Source: Lachnospiraceae bacterium (GTDB taxonomy: Bacteria; Bacillota; Clostridia; Lachnospirales; Lachnospiraceae). Taken from it: 63,142 nt of DNA. Under the pieces are notes generated by a model, which made no database searches, had not been told where the DNA came from, and was given only the letters and a program-made list of their open reading frames with translations. The position numbers and the translations under genes are program-made. The stretch is from positions 1 to 63,142 of the forward strand of contig JAILFK010000069.1 in NCBI GenBank assembly GCA_024697595.1, in the 5' to 3' direction. The first letter of the stretch is position 1, and the number at the start of each line of letters is the position of its first letter. Of the stretch, positions 48,775 to 58,207 are shown one piece after another.

Positions 48775-48812
48775 TTTTTATATAATAATATTTAAAAAGG
48801 AGATTTTTAGTT

Positions 48813-49400
48813 ATGAATACTTCATCAAAAACACGCATTATGGTGGAAGGCGCTATGCTTATTGCACTTGCCACTGTGTTATCATTTCTTAAATTTGGCG
48901 ACATGCCTTTTGGTGGTTCCATCACTTTAGAAATGATTCCAATTATTGTCATGGGATTTAGAAACGGCCCTAAATGGGGATTATTTACAGCCTTTGTACA
49001 TGGATTACTTCAAATGATTATCGGTTTTGCAAATGTAATGTACTGTGCAACATTATTATCGCAAATTGGCTGCATTCTACTAGATTATATCCTCGCCTTC
49101 TCAGTACTTGGTTTAGGTTTTGTATTTGCTTTCGGATACAAAAAAAACAAAATTGTAGGTGCTGTATGTGGTTCAGTTGTAGTATGTGCACTTAGATTTG
49201 TATGTAGTTTTCTCTCAGGAGTACTTCTCTGGGGAAGCTATGCACCAGAGGGAATGAATGTAGCTCTTTACAGCTTAATTTATAATGGTTCTTACATGCT
49301 TGCAGATACTGTTATTGTCGCTATTGCCATGGGACTTATAGCTGCTGTAGCGCCAAAGCTCATTTTACCTCAAAACTATACTTATAAATCACAATCCTAA
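48813..49400 (+). CDS. thiT: Thiamine ECF transporter substrate-binding component ThiT
   Basis: ThiT is the membrane S component that binds thiamine and docks on the shared ECF energy module. The 195 residues form about six helices and carry the family's GGSITLEMIPIIVMGFRNGPKWG and GFANVMYC... LLDYILAF patterns (only fragments quoted). The gene starts 38 bases after the LTA-synthase-type gene with AAAGGAGA upstream. There is no room for a TPP riboswitch in that gap, unlike many thiT genes, so it is probably co-transcribed. No ECF ATPase genes are in the window. Confidence 0.85.
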   Translation: MNTSSKTRIMVEGAMLIALATVLSFLKFGDMPFGGSITLEMIPIIVMGFRNGPKWGLFTAFVHGLLQMIIGFANVMYCATLLSQIGCILLDYILAFSVLGLGFVFAFGYKKNKIVGAVCGSVVVCALRFVCSFLSGVLLWGSYAPEGMNVALYSLIYNGSYMLADTVIVAIAMGLIAAVAPKLILPQNYTYKSQS

Positions 49401-49421
49401 ATTGGAAACACAACGCTTTTT

Positions 49422-50129
49422 CTATACCATAACCATATATAATATACTTACATCAAATGCTATGATCGCCATATAGTAGGTCACTAGATTTAACGTATGT
49501 ATCTTCAATCGATTTTCTTTTGTTTTAAATTTATAAAAGTATAGAAAAATAATACTAAAGTCAGATATAAAAAATAAAATACCTGCTATACCTATCCACC
49601 CTCCTGCTATAGAAGGATGCATAAACATATACTGTGTAGCTTTGGATAACATGAGGGATAGGAAAATAGAGTATACGCAAGCTAGCGGCATAATTCGTCC
49701 CAGATGAATATGCCGCCATTTTTTTACTATAAAAAACACTAGCACTGTCACTATTGGTATAACTACATTGTACGCATTAAATGCCGGGTCTAATTTAAAA
49801 AGTAAATCTATAAGCCCAATGTGGGCAATAAGGAAAAATATTATTCCCAGAATCAGATTTCCCTTTTTTCGCTTAACCTGATACAAGCCCATGAACAAAT
49901 CTCCCAGGGCGCAAAACAATAAAGGTAGCACCAACATTTTCGAATACATAAAGTGTTTGCTCACCACACCAAACAATATTCCAGCGCCAACAAAAGTTAT
50001 ACTACAGAGCATTTTTATAGGCACATAATATTTATCTTTATACTCGGTATGCGCTACAAAAAGTAATATTGCCAACTCTATCATATAGACCACCAATACC
50101 ACTCCTTGAATTACTACTTTCATAATCAT
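49422..50129 (-). CDS. YhhN family membrane protein (lysoplasmalogenase-like)
   Basis: YhhN/TMEM86 proteins hydrolyse the vinyl-ether bond of lysoplasmalogens, and many clostridia contain plasmalogens. The 235-residue product has about eight helices with the family's conserved acidic spots ALGDLFMGL (near 88) and FFISDFSI (near 189) and a final TYYMAI helix. Activity is not proven by sequence alone. It starts 16 bases after the response regulator stop, so it is transcribed with the two-component genes. It is convergent with thiT with only 21 bases between and no terminator seen. Confidence 0.75.
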   Translation of the reverse strand: MIMKVVIQGVVLVVYMIELAILLFVAHTEYKDKYYVPIKMLCSITFVGAGILFGVVSKHFMYSKMLVLPLLFCALGDLFMGLYQVKRKKGNLILGIIFFLIAHIGLIDLLFKLDPAFNAYNVVIPIVTVLVFFIVKKWRHIHLGRIMPLACVYSIFLSLMLSKATQYMFMHPSIAGGWIGIAGILFFISDFSIIFLYFYKFKTKENRLKIHTLNLVTYYMAIIAFDVSILYMVMV

Positions 50130-50145
50130 ATATGTACTAACACCT

Positions 50146-50505
50146 CTACAACTTCTCGTTTATAATTTCCATAAATTCCACAGGTTTTAATGGTTTCTCT
50201 ATAACTCCCACAGCTTCTAGTCTAGCCGCAGCACTTTTTGTTTTTTCATCAATTGTTCCTGTCATAAATATAACCTTTATATCTTTTACGGTCTCGTCCT
50301 GTCTGATAATCTCTAAGGTTTCTATTCCGCCCATCTGTGGCATTTCAATATCCAAAACTACCAGATCAAAGTTTTCTTTCTTTAATAATTCTATAGCTTC
50401 TTCTCCCGAGCCAACTCCAGCATTATCAACATTACCTTTATTCAATATAAATGCTGCCATCTTTCTAACCATAGCATCATCATCTACTACCAATACCTTA
50501 GCCAT
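50146..50505 (-). CDS. Single-domain response regulator (CheY-like)
   Basis: The 119-residue protein is a bare receiver domain: acidic pocket Asp8-Asp10, phospho-acceptor Asp52 (VVLDIEMP), Thr in FMTGT and Lys in IEKPLKP. With no output domain it must act by binding a partner or by shuttling phosphate, most likely with the hybrid kinase encoded 12 bases upstream. GGAGGAAAA precedes the ATG. Confidence 0.93.
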   Translation of the reverse strand: MAKVLVVDDDAMVRKMAAFILNKGNVDNAGVGSGEEAIELLKKENFDLVVLDIEMPQMGGIETLEIIRQDETVKDIKVIFMTGTIDEKTKSAAARLEAVGVIEKPLKPVEFMEIINEKL

Positions 50506-50517
50506 TTTTCCTCCACA

Positions 50518-53500
50518 TTATTCCTTTAATTCATAATTTACATCGTCATTTATTATATCAACCATAATATCAGCTATCACTGGATCAAACTGGGAATTTT
50601 TCCCCTTTTCTATTTCACCTTTTACAACTTCCTGAGGCAAAATATCTCTGTAGCTACGTTTTGATGCCATTGCATCATAGGTATCTGCCACGCAAATAAT
50701 ACGTGCCACCTCAGGGATCTCCTCTCCCACCAATCCGTCGGGATAACCGCTTCCATCATATCTTTCATGATGCCATTTTGCGCCTAACTCTATATTAGGA
50801 ATTTCTGTTATCTTATTCAAAATTCCCGCTCCTATAACTGGATGTGATTTAACTATCTCATATTCCTCATCTGTTAATCCAGATGTCTTTCTTATAATTT
50901 CATCTGGAATACCAATTTTACCCACATCATGTAGAAGCGCCGCATACTCAAGTTGTTTTAACAACTCATCATCATATCCCAATCGTTTGCCAATCATAAT
51001 GGAATATCTGGCAACTCTTGCTGAATGACCATTGGTATATCTGTCCTTTGCATCTATGGCTCCCGCCAATGCAGCCACCACCTGAGTAGTCATCTTTTCA
51101 ACTCTAATACGTCTATCTTCCGCCTTCTTGGTTTGCAACTCGACTTCATCTGTAAGATATTTTTGCAAATAAGCCAGTTCTAATACCCTGCTTATTCTTT
51201 GTAGCGCTATACTGCCGTTAAATGGTTTTCTTATAAAATCCATTGCCCCTTCTTTAAATCCTGTATTTTCCGTCTCCTCATCCTCATCAGATGTCAGAAG
51301 GATAACTGGCAAGTCACTATACTCAGGATCTTGTTTTATGCTATCTAAAAATTCCAAACCACTTATCTCAGGCATATGCACATCAAGTAAAATCAAATCT
51401 ATATGTTGTTGCTCTAATACCTTTGAAGCATCTTTAGCAGACTTCGCAGTTATAACATTATATTTGTCTGCAAGCAATTTTTCTATTAGTTGAAGATACA
51501 TATCTGTATCATCCACCACTAATATCTGGGATTCTTTTAACCTTTCATCAAGATCCGGAACAATATCATTTACAAACTCTAAATTACCTGTTTCAATTCT
51601 TATATTTGAATTGTCATTTTCAATCTCTGCTTGTTCTATATCATTAGTAAGCGTATCTCTGATAAAACTCAATATTATTTTATATTGTTCAAGGATTTTT
51701 TCATGATTCGCTTCAATGTATTCTACATCATTATCTCTCGCTGCAAACTCCAAAGCCTTGGCACCTTCGGATAACTGTATTGCGCCAATTGACAATGATG
51801 TACTTTTTATGGAGTGCACCGTTATTCGGTAATTATCCCAATCACCATTCCTATATTGCTCCTCCATCACTGCAATTTTATCTTCATCCAGATATGTATT
51901 AAGCATCTCTAAATAAAAATCTCTGTCATCCATAGAGTAAGATAGTCCTGTCTGAACATCTAATTTCTCTGACAAAGCCTCTAAAATATCAACATTATGA
52001 TTCTCTTTTTTATCTTCTATCAAACCGTTGCCATTTTGGATTTCTTTAATACTTTCCTGTGAAATGTTCTTTTTTATAACCGAAAGTAAATCTGATGACT
52101 TTATAGGTTTTGTTATATAATCATCAAAACCAGCATCTATATACTCTCCCCTCATATCTGCCAAAGTATTTGCTGTAAAAGCAATCACTTTAGTATCCGG
52201 ACATAACTTTCTTCTTTTTATTTCCCTGATAGTCTGCAGGCCATCCATCTCCGGCATCATGTGATCCATCAAAATAATATCATACTTCTCGCCCATATCA
52301 CGATTTGCAATTATCTTATCCAAAGCATCTTTTCCATTTGAAGCATAGTCAATTTTGATTTGCGTATCCATCAAAAAGCGCCCTAAAATATCAAGATTCA
52401 TCTTATTATCGTCAACTGCAAGCAATCTGACATTTGGCGCTTTAAACACCTCAGCATTTTTCTTGTTGGAAACAGTCTCCTCTACGGACTCCCAATTCCA
52501 TTTTCCAATTGCTCTCTCATCTATCACACCTTGTTCTATACAGATTGAAACCCTGGTTCCTTCTCCGTATTCACTATCAATATTGAATTGTCCATCCATC
52601 AAATCTATCAAGCCGGCAACAACTGTCAATCCCAATCCTAGATTAGAAGGTGCATCCTGTTGTTTATCCACGTTATTTTTATTGATACTTGCCTTGATTT
52701 TTGCCAACTCGGATTTACTAATTCCAACCCCAGTATCACGCACATCCACACTTAATTTTCCGCGCACTGTGGATGAGGCTTCCCACCCAACATTAATAAA
52801 AATCATTCCCTGATGTGTATATTTTAAAGCATTAGCTATTATATTATTTATAATTTGAGAAATTTTAACAGCATCTCCCATCAGAGAAACTGGAATATTT
52901 GGATCTATAGATACATCTAAAAAAATACTTTTCTTGCCAGCTTCCTCCCTTGTATACAACAAAATATCTTGCAACAATGACTGGATTTGATATGTGTTTT
53001 CATCTATACTCAAAGCATTGTCTTCAAGCTTCATATAATCCATTATATTGTCTATCATAGCTAGCAATGATCTTGCAGCAGATTGAGTCTGAACAGCATT
53101 AGCCAACATATCATTCTCTTTAGCACTTTTTATTATCAGTTCATTAAAAGACAATACCGAATGCAATGGTGTTCTTATCTCATGGGATACATTTGCCAAG
53201 AACTTCTTTTTTGCTGTATTTGCGTCCTCAAGATCAATCAACATCTTCTCTTCTCGAGTTATATCATAGAGTGTACAGACAATGGCAAATTCCTCTTCCT
53301 TCACATCCTTTGCAATCACAAATTTTAAATCACAATGAATACCATTTTTTTCATTTATATATTTTCTGCTTGCCATCCCCTTGGTTCGCATTTCTTCTAT
53401 CATGAGATTCCCTTCATTTTCATCCCAACCAAAGACATCTCGAGCCGTTTTCTTTTCAGACAAATCTATCTCTAATAGCTTTTCTGCATATGGATTACAA

Positions 53501-54267
53501 AGTTCTAGTTGACCATCTAAATTAAACACCAAAAATCCTGATTCAACCGTATCATATATGTAATCCGCCATATGATTAACAGTTGCACTAAATGCATTAT
53601 AACGGGTAATTGCATACCACATTAGCACATATGTAATAGCCGCTCCCACTCCTGATAACGGTATTGATATAGATGTGACTCTAGGAAGAAAAGTATCAAA
53701 CAATATACATATTGCCATGGCTATATTGGTCGCAAACATAACTTTTACAAAACGTTTTTCTCTGGAATACTTAACTCTAGAAGCCCACAAAAAACCACAG
53801 ATTATAAGAATAGAGATAATGACCACTAGAAAAATATTATGGGTAACAAGCCCCTTGGCTCCTTCTATTTGATAAAATACAGTTCTCCTGCCACCAAACA
53901 CATAATAAACTGTGCCTGGTCGTGAATAAAAGTAGCCGTCTAAAACCCCCACCGCAAAAATAATTGTATACAACAAATTTCTTGTACTACTCTTTATCTG
54001 TGCTAATTGCACCGCCATAACAACTTCATTGCATAAAAATCCCACTATACCAATAACACCAAATATCCTCAAAATATTTGCTGTATCTACATTTGTGGAA
54101 AAACCTATGAAAGAATACATGCCACACCAGGTCATAACATACATCCCCATAAACAGCATTATCCACCTAAGTTTTTGTATATTTTTTTCTCTTACAAACA
54201 AACTCAACGCACATATGCAACAAGTTGTTGCACACACTAATAGAATACAATTAATTGCTATGCTCAT
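50518..54267 (-). CDS. Hybrid histidine kinase with REC, HPt, second REC and HD-GYP output
   Basis: The 1249 residues run: seven-helix membrane sensor (about 1-222), PAS (about 230-340), HisKA with His362 (SHEIRTP), HATPase (Asn479 N-box, DTGVGIS, LGLGL), receiver 1 with Asp668 (LMDHMMPEMDG), HPt with His818 (VHSIKSTSLSIGA), receiver 2 with Asp962 (LDVHMPEISG), and an HD-GYP domain (HD at 1113-1114; HHERYDGSGYP from 1166). The HD-GYP residues are intact, so it should hydrolyse cyclic di-GMP. A complete His-Asp-His-Asp relay to a degrading enzyme sits in one chain. AAAGGAT lies before the ATG. The small response regulator and YhhN genes follow in the same transcript. Confidence 0.93.
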   Translation of the reverse strand: MSIAINCILLVCATTCCICALSLFVREKNIQKLRWIMLFMGMYVMTWCGMYSFIGFSTNVDTANILRIFGVIGIVGFLCNEVVMAVQLAQIKSSTRNLLYTIIFAVGVLDGYFYSRPGTVYYVFGGRRTVFYQIEGAKGLVTHNIFLVVIISILIICGFLWASRVKYSREKRFVKVMFATNIAMAICILFDTFLPRVTSISIPLSGVGAAITYVLMWYAITRYNAFSATVNHMADYIYDTVESGFLVFNLDGQLELCNPYAEKLLEIDLSEKKTARDVFGWDENEGNLMIEEMRTKGMASRKYINEKNGIHCDLKFVIAKDVKEEEFAIVCTLYDITREEKMLIDLEDANTAKKKFLANVSHEIRTPLHSVLSFNELIIKSAKENDMLANAVQTQSAARSLLAMIDNIMDYMKLEDNALSIDENTYQIQSLLQDILLYTREEAGKKSIFLDVSIDPNIPVSLMGDAVKISQIINNIIANALKYTHQGMIFINVGWEASSTVRGKLSVDVRDTGVGISKSELAKIKASINKNNVDKQQDAPSNLGLGLTVVAGLIDLMDGQFNIDSEYGEGTRVSICIEQGVIDERAIGKWNWESVEETVSNKKNAEVFKAPNVRLLAVDDNKMNLDILGRFLMDTQIKIDYASNGKDALDKIIANRDMGEKYDIILMDHMMPEMDGLQTIREIKRRKLCPDTKVIAFTANTLADMRGEYIDAGFDDYITKPIKSSDLLSVIKKNISQESIKEIQNGNGLIEDKKENHNVDILEALSEKLDVQTGLSYSMDDRDFYLEMLNTYLDEDKIAVMEEQYRNGDWDNYRITVHSIKSTSLSIGAIQLSEGAKALEFAARDNDVEYIEANHEKILEQYKIILSFIRDTLTNDIEQAEIENDNSNIRIETGNLEFVNDIVPDLDERLKESQILVVDDTDMYLQLIEKLLADKYNVITAKSAKDASKVLEQQHIDLILLDVHMPEISGLEFLDSIKQDPEYSDLPVILLTSDEDEETENTGFKEGAMDFIRKPFNGSIALQRISRVLELAYLQKYLTDEVELQTKKAEDRRIRVEKMTTQVVAALAGAIDAKDRYTNGHSARVARYSIMIGKRLGYDDELLKQLEYAALLHDVGKIGIPDEIIRKTSGLTDEEYEIVKSHPVIGAGILNKITEIPNIELGAKWHHERYDGSGYPDGLVGEEIPEVARIICVADTYDAMASKRSYRDILPQEVVKGEIEKGKNSQFDPVIADIMVDIINDDVNYELKE

Positions 54268-54352
54268 TTTTAATCCTTTATCTCATTTAAATAAAATATA
54301 TCCACTATAAACACTCTAAAATTATAACATAATTAAATATACCTTTATACAC

Positions 54353-54394
54353 AAAAAGCCCCGTGAAATGATTCTCTCAACCATTTCCCAAGGC
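54353..54394 (-). terminator. Terminator of the HIT-rhomboid-zinc ribbon gene group
   Basis: On the minus strand GCCTTGGGAAATG pairs with CATTTCACGGGGC (13 positions, two G-T pairs, one mismatch) and is followed by TTTTTGTG. Confidence 0.65.
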
Positions 54395-54423
54395 CTAATT
54401 ATCAAATCTAATTTGCATTATTT

Positions 54424-54576
54424 TTAGCTGCTAAAGCGTATTGCACAATCGTTAGTACAAAACATTGGCACAATTCTCCCCACTTGCTGTACTCTACGCT
54501 CAAATTCTTCTTCGCTTATTTCAAACTTCTTGCCACAACACGGGCAAGTTATAATCATAGCATTATCATTTGCCAT
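54424..54576 (-). CDS. 50-residue zinc-ribbon-like protein
   Basis: The product starts MANDNAMIITCPCCGKKFEI and ends CTNDCAIRFSS. CxxC (CPCC) and a second pair (CTNDC) about 27 residues apart could bind one zinc; an acidic/basic helix SEEEFERRVQQ lies between. AAGGTG is well placed before the ATG at 54576. It follows the rhomboid gene by 34 bases and is followed by a terminator, so it looks like a genuine last gene of that group. Function unknown; the fold suggests nucleic-acid or protein binding. Confidence 0.75.
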   Translation of the reverse strand: MANDNAMIITCPCCGKKFEISEEEFERRVQQVGRIVPMFCTNDCAIRFSS

Positions 54577-54610
54577 ATCTCACACCTTCTTCTTTTGCGT
54601 CTCATAAAAA

Positions 54611-55270
54611 TCATTTTACATTTTCTTCAAATGTATTTTCCAAATCATATTGTTTTAATTTGTTTAGTGTAATTATAGTTTTAATGCCATATATCAAAAA
54701 TGTCAAGATTATTCCTGAAATTATCCCACCCACATGGGCTGCATTATCTGTACTTACATTTACAAAACCACCATATAATGATATGGCTATCATAAACAAA
54801 ATGCTTTTCAAATTAAAACGCCTATAGTGTCCTTTGTTTACTAAAACGACCACCAATAATCCACCGGTAACTCCAAAAATCGCTCCAGATGCACCTGCAG
54901 AAATATTATTCTGATATAATACCAAATTATAAATCATTGAAATCAACGATCCCATAATGCCTGAAAATAAATATACCGCCAAATATCTAACTGCTCCTAA
55001 AACCGGTTCTAAATACTGTCCTAGAACTATAAGTAGCAACATATTATTTAACAAATGCGCCATCCCAAAATGCAAAAACATGGATGTAAACAATCTATAC
55101 CACTGATGTGAATATATAACTAACATGGGGTTCATGGCACCATGTTCCAACATATAATTAGCGTCCGTTGTACTTCCATTTATCTCTAGAAGCAAAAATA
55201 TAAAGACATTAATTACCGCCAAACTTATTGTCACCCATGACTTCTTAAGATAATAATACGGTCTATCCAT
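54611..55270 (-). CDS. Rhomboid family intramembrane serine protease
   Basis: Rhomboids cleave membrane proteins within the bilayer. The 219 residues form about six helices. The catalytic pieces are visible: MAHLLNNM (His/Asn of helix 2, near 75), the serine motif AGASGAIFG (near 122) and the histidine in AAHVGGI (near 180). Length fits the compact bacterial type. AGGAAA lies before the ATG, 13 bases after the HIT gene. The substrate is unknown. Confidence 0.92.
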   Translation of the reverse strand: MDRPYYYLKKSWVTISLAVINVFIFLLLEINGSTTDANYMLEHGAMNPMLVIYSHQWYRLFTSMFLHFGMAHLLNNMLLLIVLGQYLEPVLGAVRYLAVYLFSGIMGSLISMIYNLVLYQNNISAGASGAIFGVTGGLLVVVLVNKGHYRRFNLKSILFMIAISLYGGFVNVSTDNAAHVGGIISGIILTFLIYGIKTIITLNKLKQYDLENTFEENVK

Positions 55271-55283
55271 GATTTTATGTTTC

Positions 55284-55694
55284 CTATTTCAGCAAATTAC
55301 AAATGTCATCTAATTGCTCGTCTGATAATCCTGCATGAGACCATGTGACATCAGTCTTGCAGCCATCTGTATATCTTGGAATAAGATGCATGTGAAAATG
55401 ATGTACAGTCTGACCAGCAACCTCACCATTATTCTGCACCACATTCATTCCCTCACACTTAAGTTTATCGCACATATCTGCACCTAATCTCTTGGCAAGT
55501 GGCAAAACTTTCGCTGCCAAATCCTCTGGCATCTCAAATAGATTTGCATAATGCTCCTTTGGTAAAATCAAGCTGTGACCTTTGGTGGCTGGATCTGCAT
55601 CCATAATAACCTTAAAATCATCATCTTCATATATTGTTCTCGAAGGTATATCTCCATTTATAATTTTACAAAAAATACAATTATCATCTCTCAT
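55284..55694 (-). CDS. HIT family nucleotide-binding hydrolase
   Basis: Histidine-triad proteins hydrolyse nucleoside phosphoramidates or dinucleoside polyphosphates. The 136-residue protein has the N-terminal CIFCKIINGDIPS (Cys pair), ILPKEHYANL and the triad HHFHMHLIPR near residue 97. GGAGAG lies before the ATG. First in the group HIT, rhomboid, zinc ribbon. Confidence 0.95.
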   Translation of the reverse strand: MRDDNCIFCKIINGDIPSRTIYEDDDFKVIMDADPATKGHSLILPKEHYANLFEMPEDLAAKVLPLAKRLGADMCDKLKCEGMNVVQNNGEVAGQTVHHFHMHLIPRYTDGCKTDVTWSHAGLSDEQLDDICNLLK

Positions 55695-55765
55695 CGTGAT
55701 CTCTCCATTCTATGAAACAATTATTACTCCGCTTCATTCTTTTAAATATTTAATCAAGCTATACT

Positions 55766-56761
55766 TTATCTATTAAAAGCAAATATATCATCCAGCCTTC
55801 TCAATGTTTGAAAATCACCTCTTGTTGTTATGTCTCCAACACTGAAAGCTCTCTGAATTGTAATCTGACCATTGACATACTGAGTCATAGTCTCAGCAGA
55901 AATCTTGATATACACATCAACATCTTCCGCCTGCCCGTATTGACACAATATCTCATCATTGTTGATATCTAAAATCAGCGGTTTCTTCTTGCCAGTTATA
56001 ATAAATGCATATCTAGCCTTAAAATCCGTCTGTGAAACAAAATGAGATTGCAGTTCCATAATATATTCTACTGATTGATCACCAACTTCTTGCCCCATCA
56101 TTCCACGATACATCGATGATAATTCCTCTATATCGCGCTTCTGCTTTTTCACATAATTGTCATCAGAAGCATACTGTGACAACTGTTCACTCTCCTGTGG
56201 TGTCAATTCCAATTGCTGTGTTCTTAGCACTGTTCTTGTGACAGCTTGATTACTTGTTGGAAGCCCTTTTGATTTTTGCGAAATGGTACGATACAAATTC
56301 TCAGCTTTTTTCTCAATAATATGGATATATTCTTTATTCATCTCAAATGCCACAAGATCATCCACATATCCGCACAATCCAGAACAAGGCAAACCACCTA
56401 AAATCTCCCAGGCATTTTCCAAAGTAAGAAGTCCTTCACGCTCTCCATAAGTTGTGGACATTACCACTGGCTGCATATAGATTTGTGAGATTCTCTCCTT
56501 ATCACCATACAACCACATGGCATCCAAAAACTCATTCATATATCCGCCGATTCCCAGCCATTCTACAGTTGTGGCAAGAACTATTCCATCCACATCCTTT
56601 AGAGTCTGTGGCAGAGTAGAAATCATACTCTTATTTTCATAAATATTATATCTATGAACTTCAACTCTGAGCTCAGTCAAAACCTTTTCCATTTTTTGAA
56701 TAACATACTGGGTCGGATCATCTAAAACCCCTCGACCACCATAATATATATTAACCTTCAT
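55766..56761 (-). CDS. Flavodoxin-fold protein fused to an SCP2-like domain
   Basis: Residues about 1-175 look like a flavodoxin or NAD(P)H-dependent reductase fold (MKVNIYYGGRGVLDD, GIVLATTVEWLGIGGYMNEFLDAM, VVMSTTYGEREG). After a helical linker (about 180-245), the last about 85 residues resemble SCP2-type lipid-binding domains (ARYAFIITGKKKPLILDINN, DVYIKISAETMTQYVNGQITIQRAF, GDITTRGDFQTLRRL). The pairing suggests electron transfer linked to a hydrophobic ligand, but neither flavin nor ligand is shown by the sequence. GAGGAAC lies before the ATG. Confidence 0.75.
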   Translation of the reverse strand: MKVNIYYGGRGVLDDPTQYVIQKMEKVLTELRVEVHRYNIYENKSMISTLPQTLKDVDGIVLATTVEWLGIGGYMNEFLDAMWLYGDKERISQIYMQPVVMSTTYGEREGLLTLENAWEILGGLPCSGLCGYVDDLVAFEMNKEYIHIIEKKAENLYRTISQKSKGLPTSNQAVTRTVLRTQQLELTPQESEQLSQYASDDNYVKKQKRDIEELSSMYRGMMGQEVGDQSVEYIMELQSHFVSQTDFKARYAFIITGKKKPLILDINNDEILCQYGQAEDVDVYIKISAETMTQYVNGQITIQRAFSVGDITTRGDFQTLRRLDDIFAFNR

Positions 56762-56825
56762 ATATGTTCCTCATCTATTTATATTACTCTCTCAAGTATA
56801 AATTTTTTAGAGGGCAAAATCAAGG

Positions 56826-57953
56826 TTAGGAAAAGATATAAGGCACATCCGCAAAGCGTATTCTATCCCCTGGATTTAGTTCATATCTCTCATTATAATT
56901 AAGCATCATATCATTTAAAAAAGTTCCATTTGTAGAATTCAAATCTTCTAAATAATATCTACTATTTATCTCATTAATTTTAGCATGATGACGACTGACA
57001 GTCTGTGATGTTAAGCAAGCATCATTAGCCCCATGGGTTCCTATTCTAAAAATATTCCCACTTATTACATAATCGGACTCTGCTTCTGAACCAATATATC
57101 TCAAATTACCGCAACACTTTTGGCTTTTGCTCCCAAGAAATACCGTAGGATTACACTCCACTGGTTCCGGATCAATTACCAAATCTTCTTTTTGAACAAT
57201 CTGCTCATTTTTATTCTTGGTCCATCCCTTTATCATCTCAATTATCTCAAGTCCTTTTTGTCTGATTTTCTCTAACATTGAAACCGTATCAAAGGATGAT
57301 TGTATGTCTTGATCTAGTTCTTCTTCCTCCATATAATTATATGTTTCTTGTAGTTCATCCTCTTCCCGTTCATAAACGATTTTGTCATCCTCTATTAACT
57401 CATTATGTAGTTCCCCTATCATATTTTCTCTAATATACTCATATAAATCACTAATGGTAGAATGCTCATCTAGGGTAATCTCATAGAGGGTATAACACAA
57501 TTTAGTCAGCTCCTCATTTTCATGGTCTAACACTTGTAAAATATATTCCATCAGATCTGTAAGCCCAGATTCTTCCTCGATAGCAGGGCAGTAACACAAA
57601 TATATCTCATAGGGCTTTTGTCTACTGATATATATAGTTTCACACGACAAAATAATATGTCTGCTGCTCAACAAAAATTTTGCCACTTCGCTAAAAGCAA
57701 CCATCATATGGGCAAACAAATCTAACAATAATTCATAAGACAGACTATTTTGATCTAAATAATCCTTTATAGACTGTTTTGAGGATATATCATACCAAAA
57801 CTGGATTTTTCCATTTACCTGTAATGTATAAAAAGCAAGTAATGTCTTCAATTCATTTTCCTTCAACATCCTCTCTTCATATCCATAGTTTTCCATTTCA
57901 CTTTCAATGATCATATAGCTCTCTTTAAATGTTCTCTTATATGATAATTCCAT
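56826..57953 (-). CDS. FHA-domain protein of the Tad pilus locus (DUF6382-FHA type)
   Basis: The N-terminal about 180 residues match the domain often found ahead of FHA in clostridial Tad loci (LSYELLLDLFAHMMVAFSEV, YICYCPAIE-like core). A linker of charged residues follows, and the C-terminal about 100 residues form an FHA domain (YVISGNIFRIGTHG, VSRHHAKI, LEDLNSTNGTFLND). FHA domains bind phosphothreonine, so this may link pilus assembly to Ser/Thr kinase signalling. GGGGGAG lies before the ATG, 15 bases after the small TadE-like gene. Confidence 0.85.
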   Translation of the reverse strand: MELSYKRTFKESYMIIESEMENYGYEERMLKENELKTLLAFYTLQVNGKIQFWYDISSKQSIKDYLDQNSLSYELLLDLFAHMMVAFSEVAKFLLSSRHIILSCETIYISRQKPYEIYLCYCPAIEEESGLTDLMEYILQVLDHENEELTKLCYTLYEITLDEHSTISDLYEYIRENMIGELHNELIEDDKIVYEREEDELQETYNYMEEEELDQDIQSSFDTVSMLEKIRQKGLEIIEMIKGWTKNKNEQIVQKEDLVIDPEPVECNPTVFLGSKSQKCCGNLRYIGSEAESDYVISGNIFRIGTHGANDACLTSQTVSRHHAKINEINSRYYLEDLNSTNGTFLNDMMLNYNERYELNPGDRIRFADVPYIFS

Positions 57954-57968
57954 AGCTCACTCCCCCAC

Positions 57969-58205
57969 TTACTTTCCTAAAAACTGCTTTACACATGCAG
58001 CTGCACGAAATAATTTAACCACTTCCACTTTGTTGACATCAGTCAATATGAACTTGGCTGAATCACAATAGACTCCGTAACCAAGCATAATACCAATTCC
58101 AATATATATCAGGCATATAGATATAATCCAAGACCCCTCTACCGTCATACTTGCCTGAAGCTTATATTCTTTTAAAACTGCTATTAGCCTTTCACATTTA
58201 TTCAT
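57969..58205 (-). CDS. Small TadE-like pseudopilin
   Basis: The start is the ATG at 58205 behind GAGGTG (the frame opens at a GTG at 58211), giving 78 residues. A basic N-terminus leads to QASMTVEGSWIISICLIYIGIGIM, with the Glu and hydrophobic helix typical of TadE-type pseudopilins processed by a prepilin peptidase. Only about 30 residues follow the helix. It starts three bases after the peptidase gene. Confidence 0.75.
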   Translation of the reverse strand: MNKCERLIAVLKEYKLQASMTVEGSWIISICLIYIGIGIMLGYGVYCDSAKFILTDVNKVEVVKLFRAAACVKQFLGK

Positions 58206-58207
58206 TT

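Noticed and set aside
48775-48812. TPP riboswitch ahead of thiT
   Set aside because: Only 38 bases separate the genes, too short for a thi-box.
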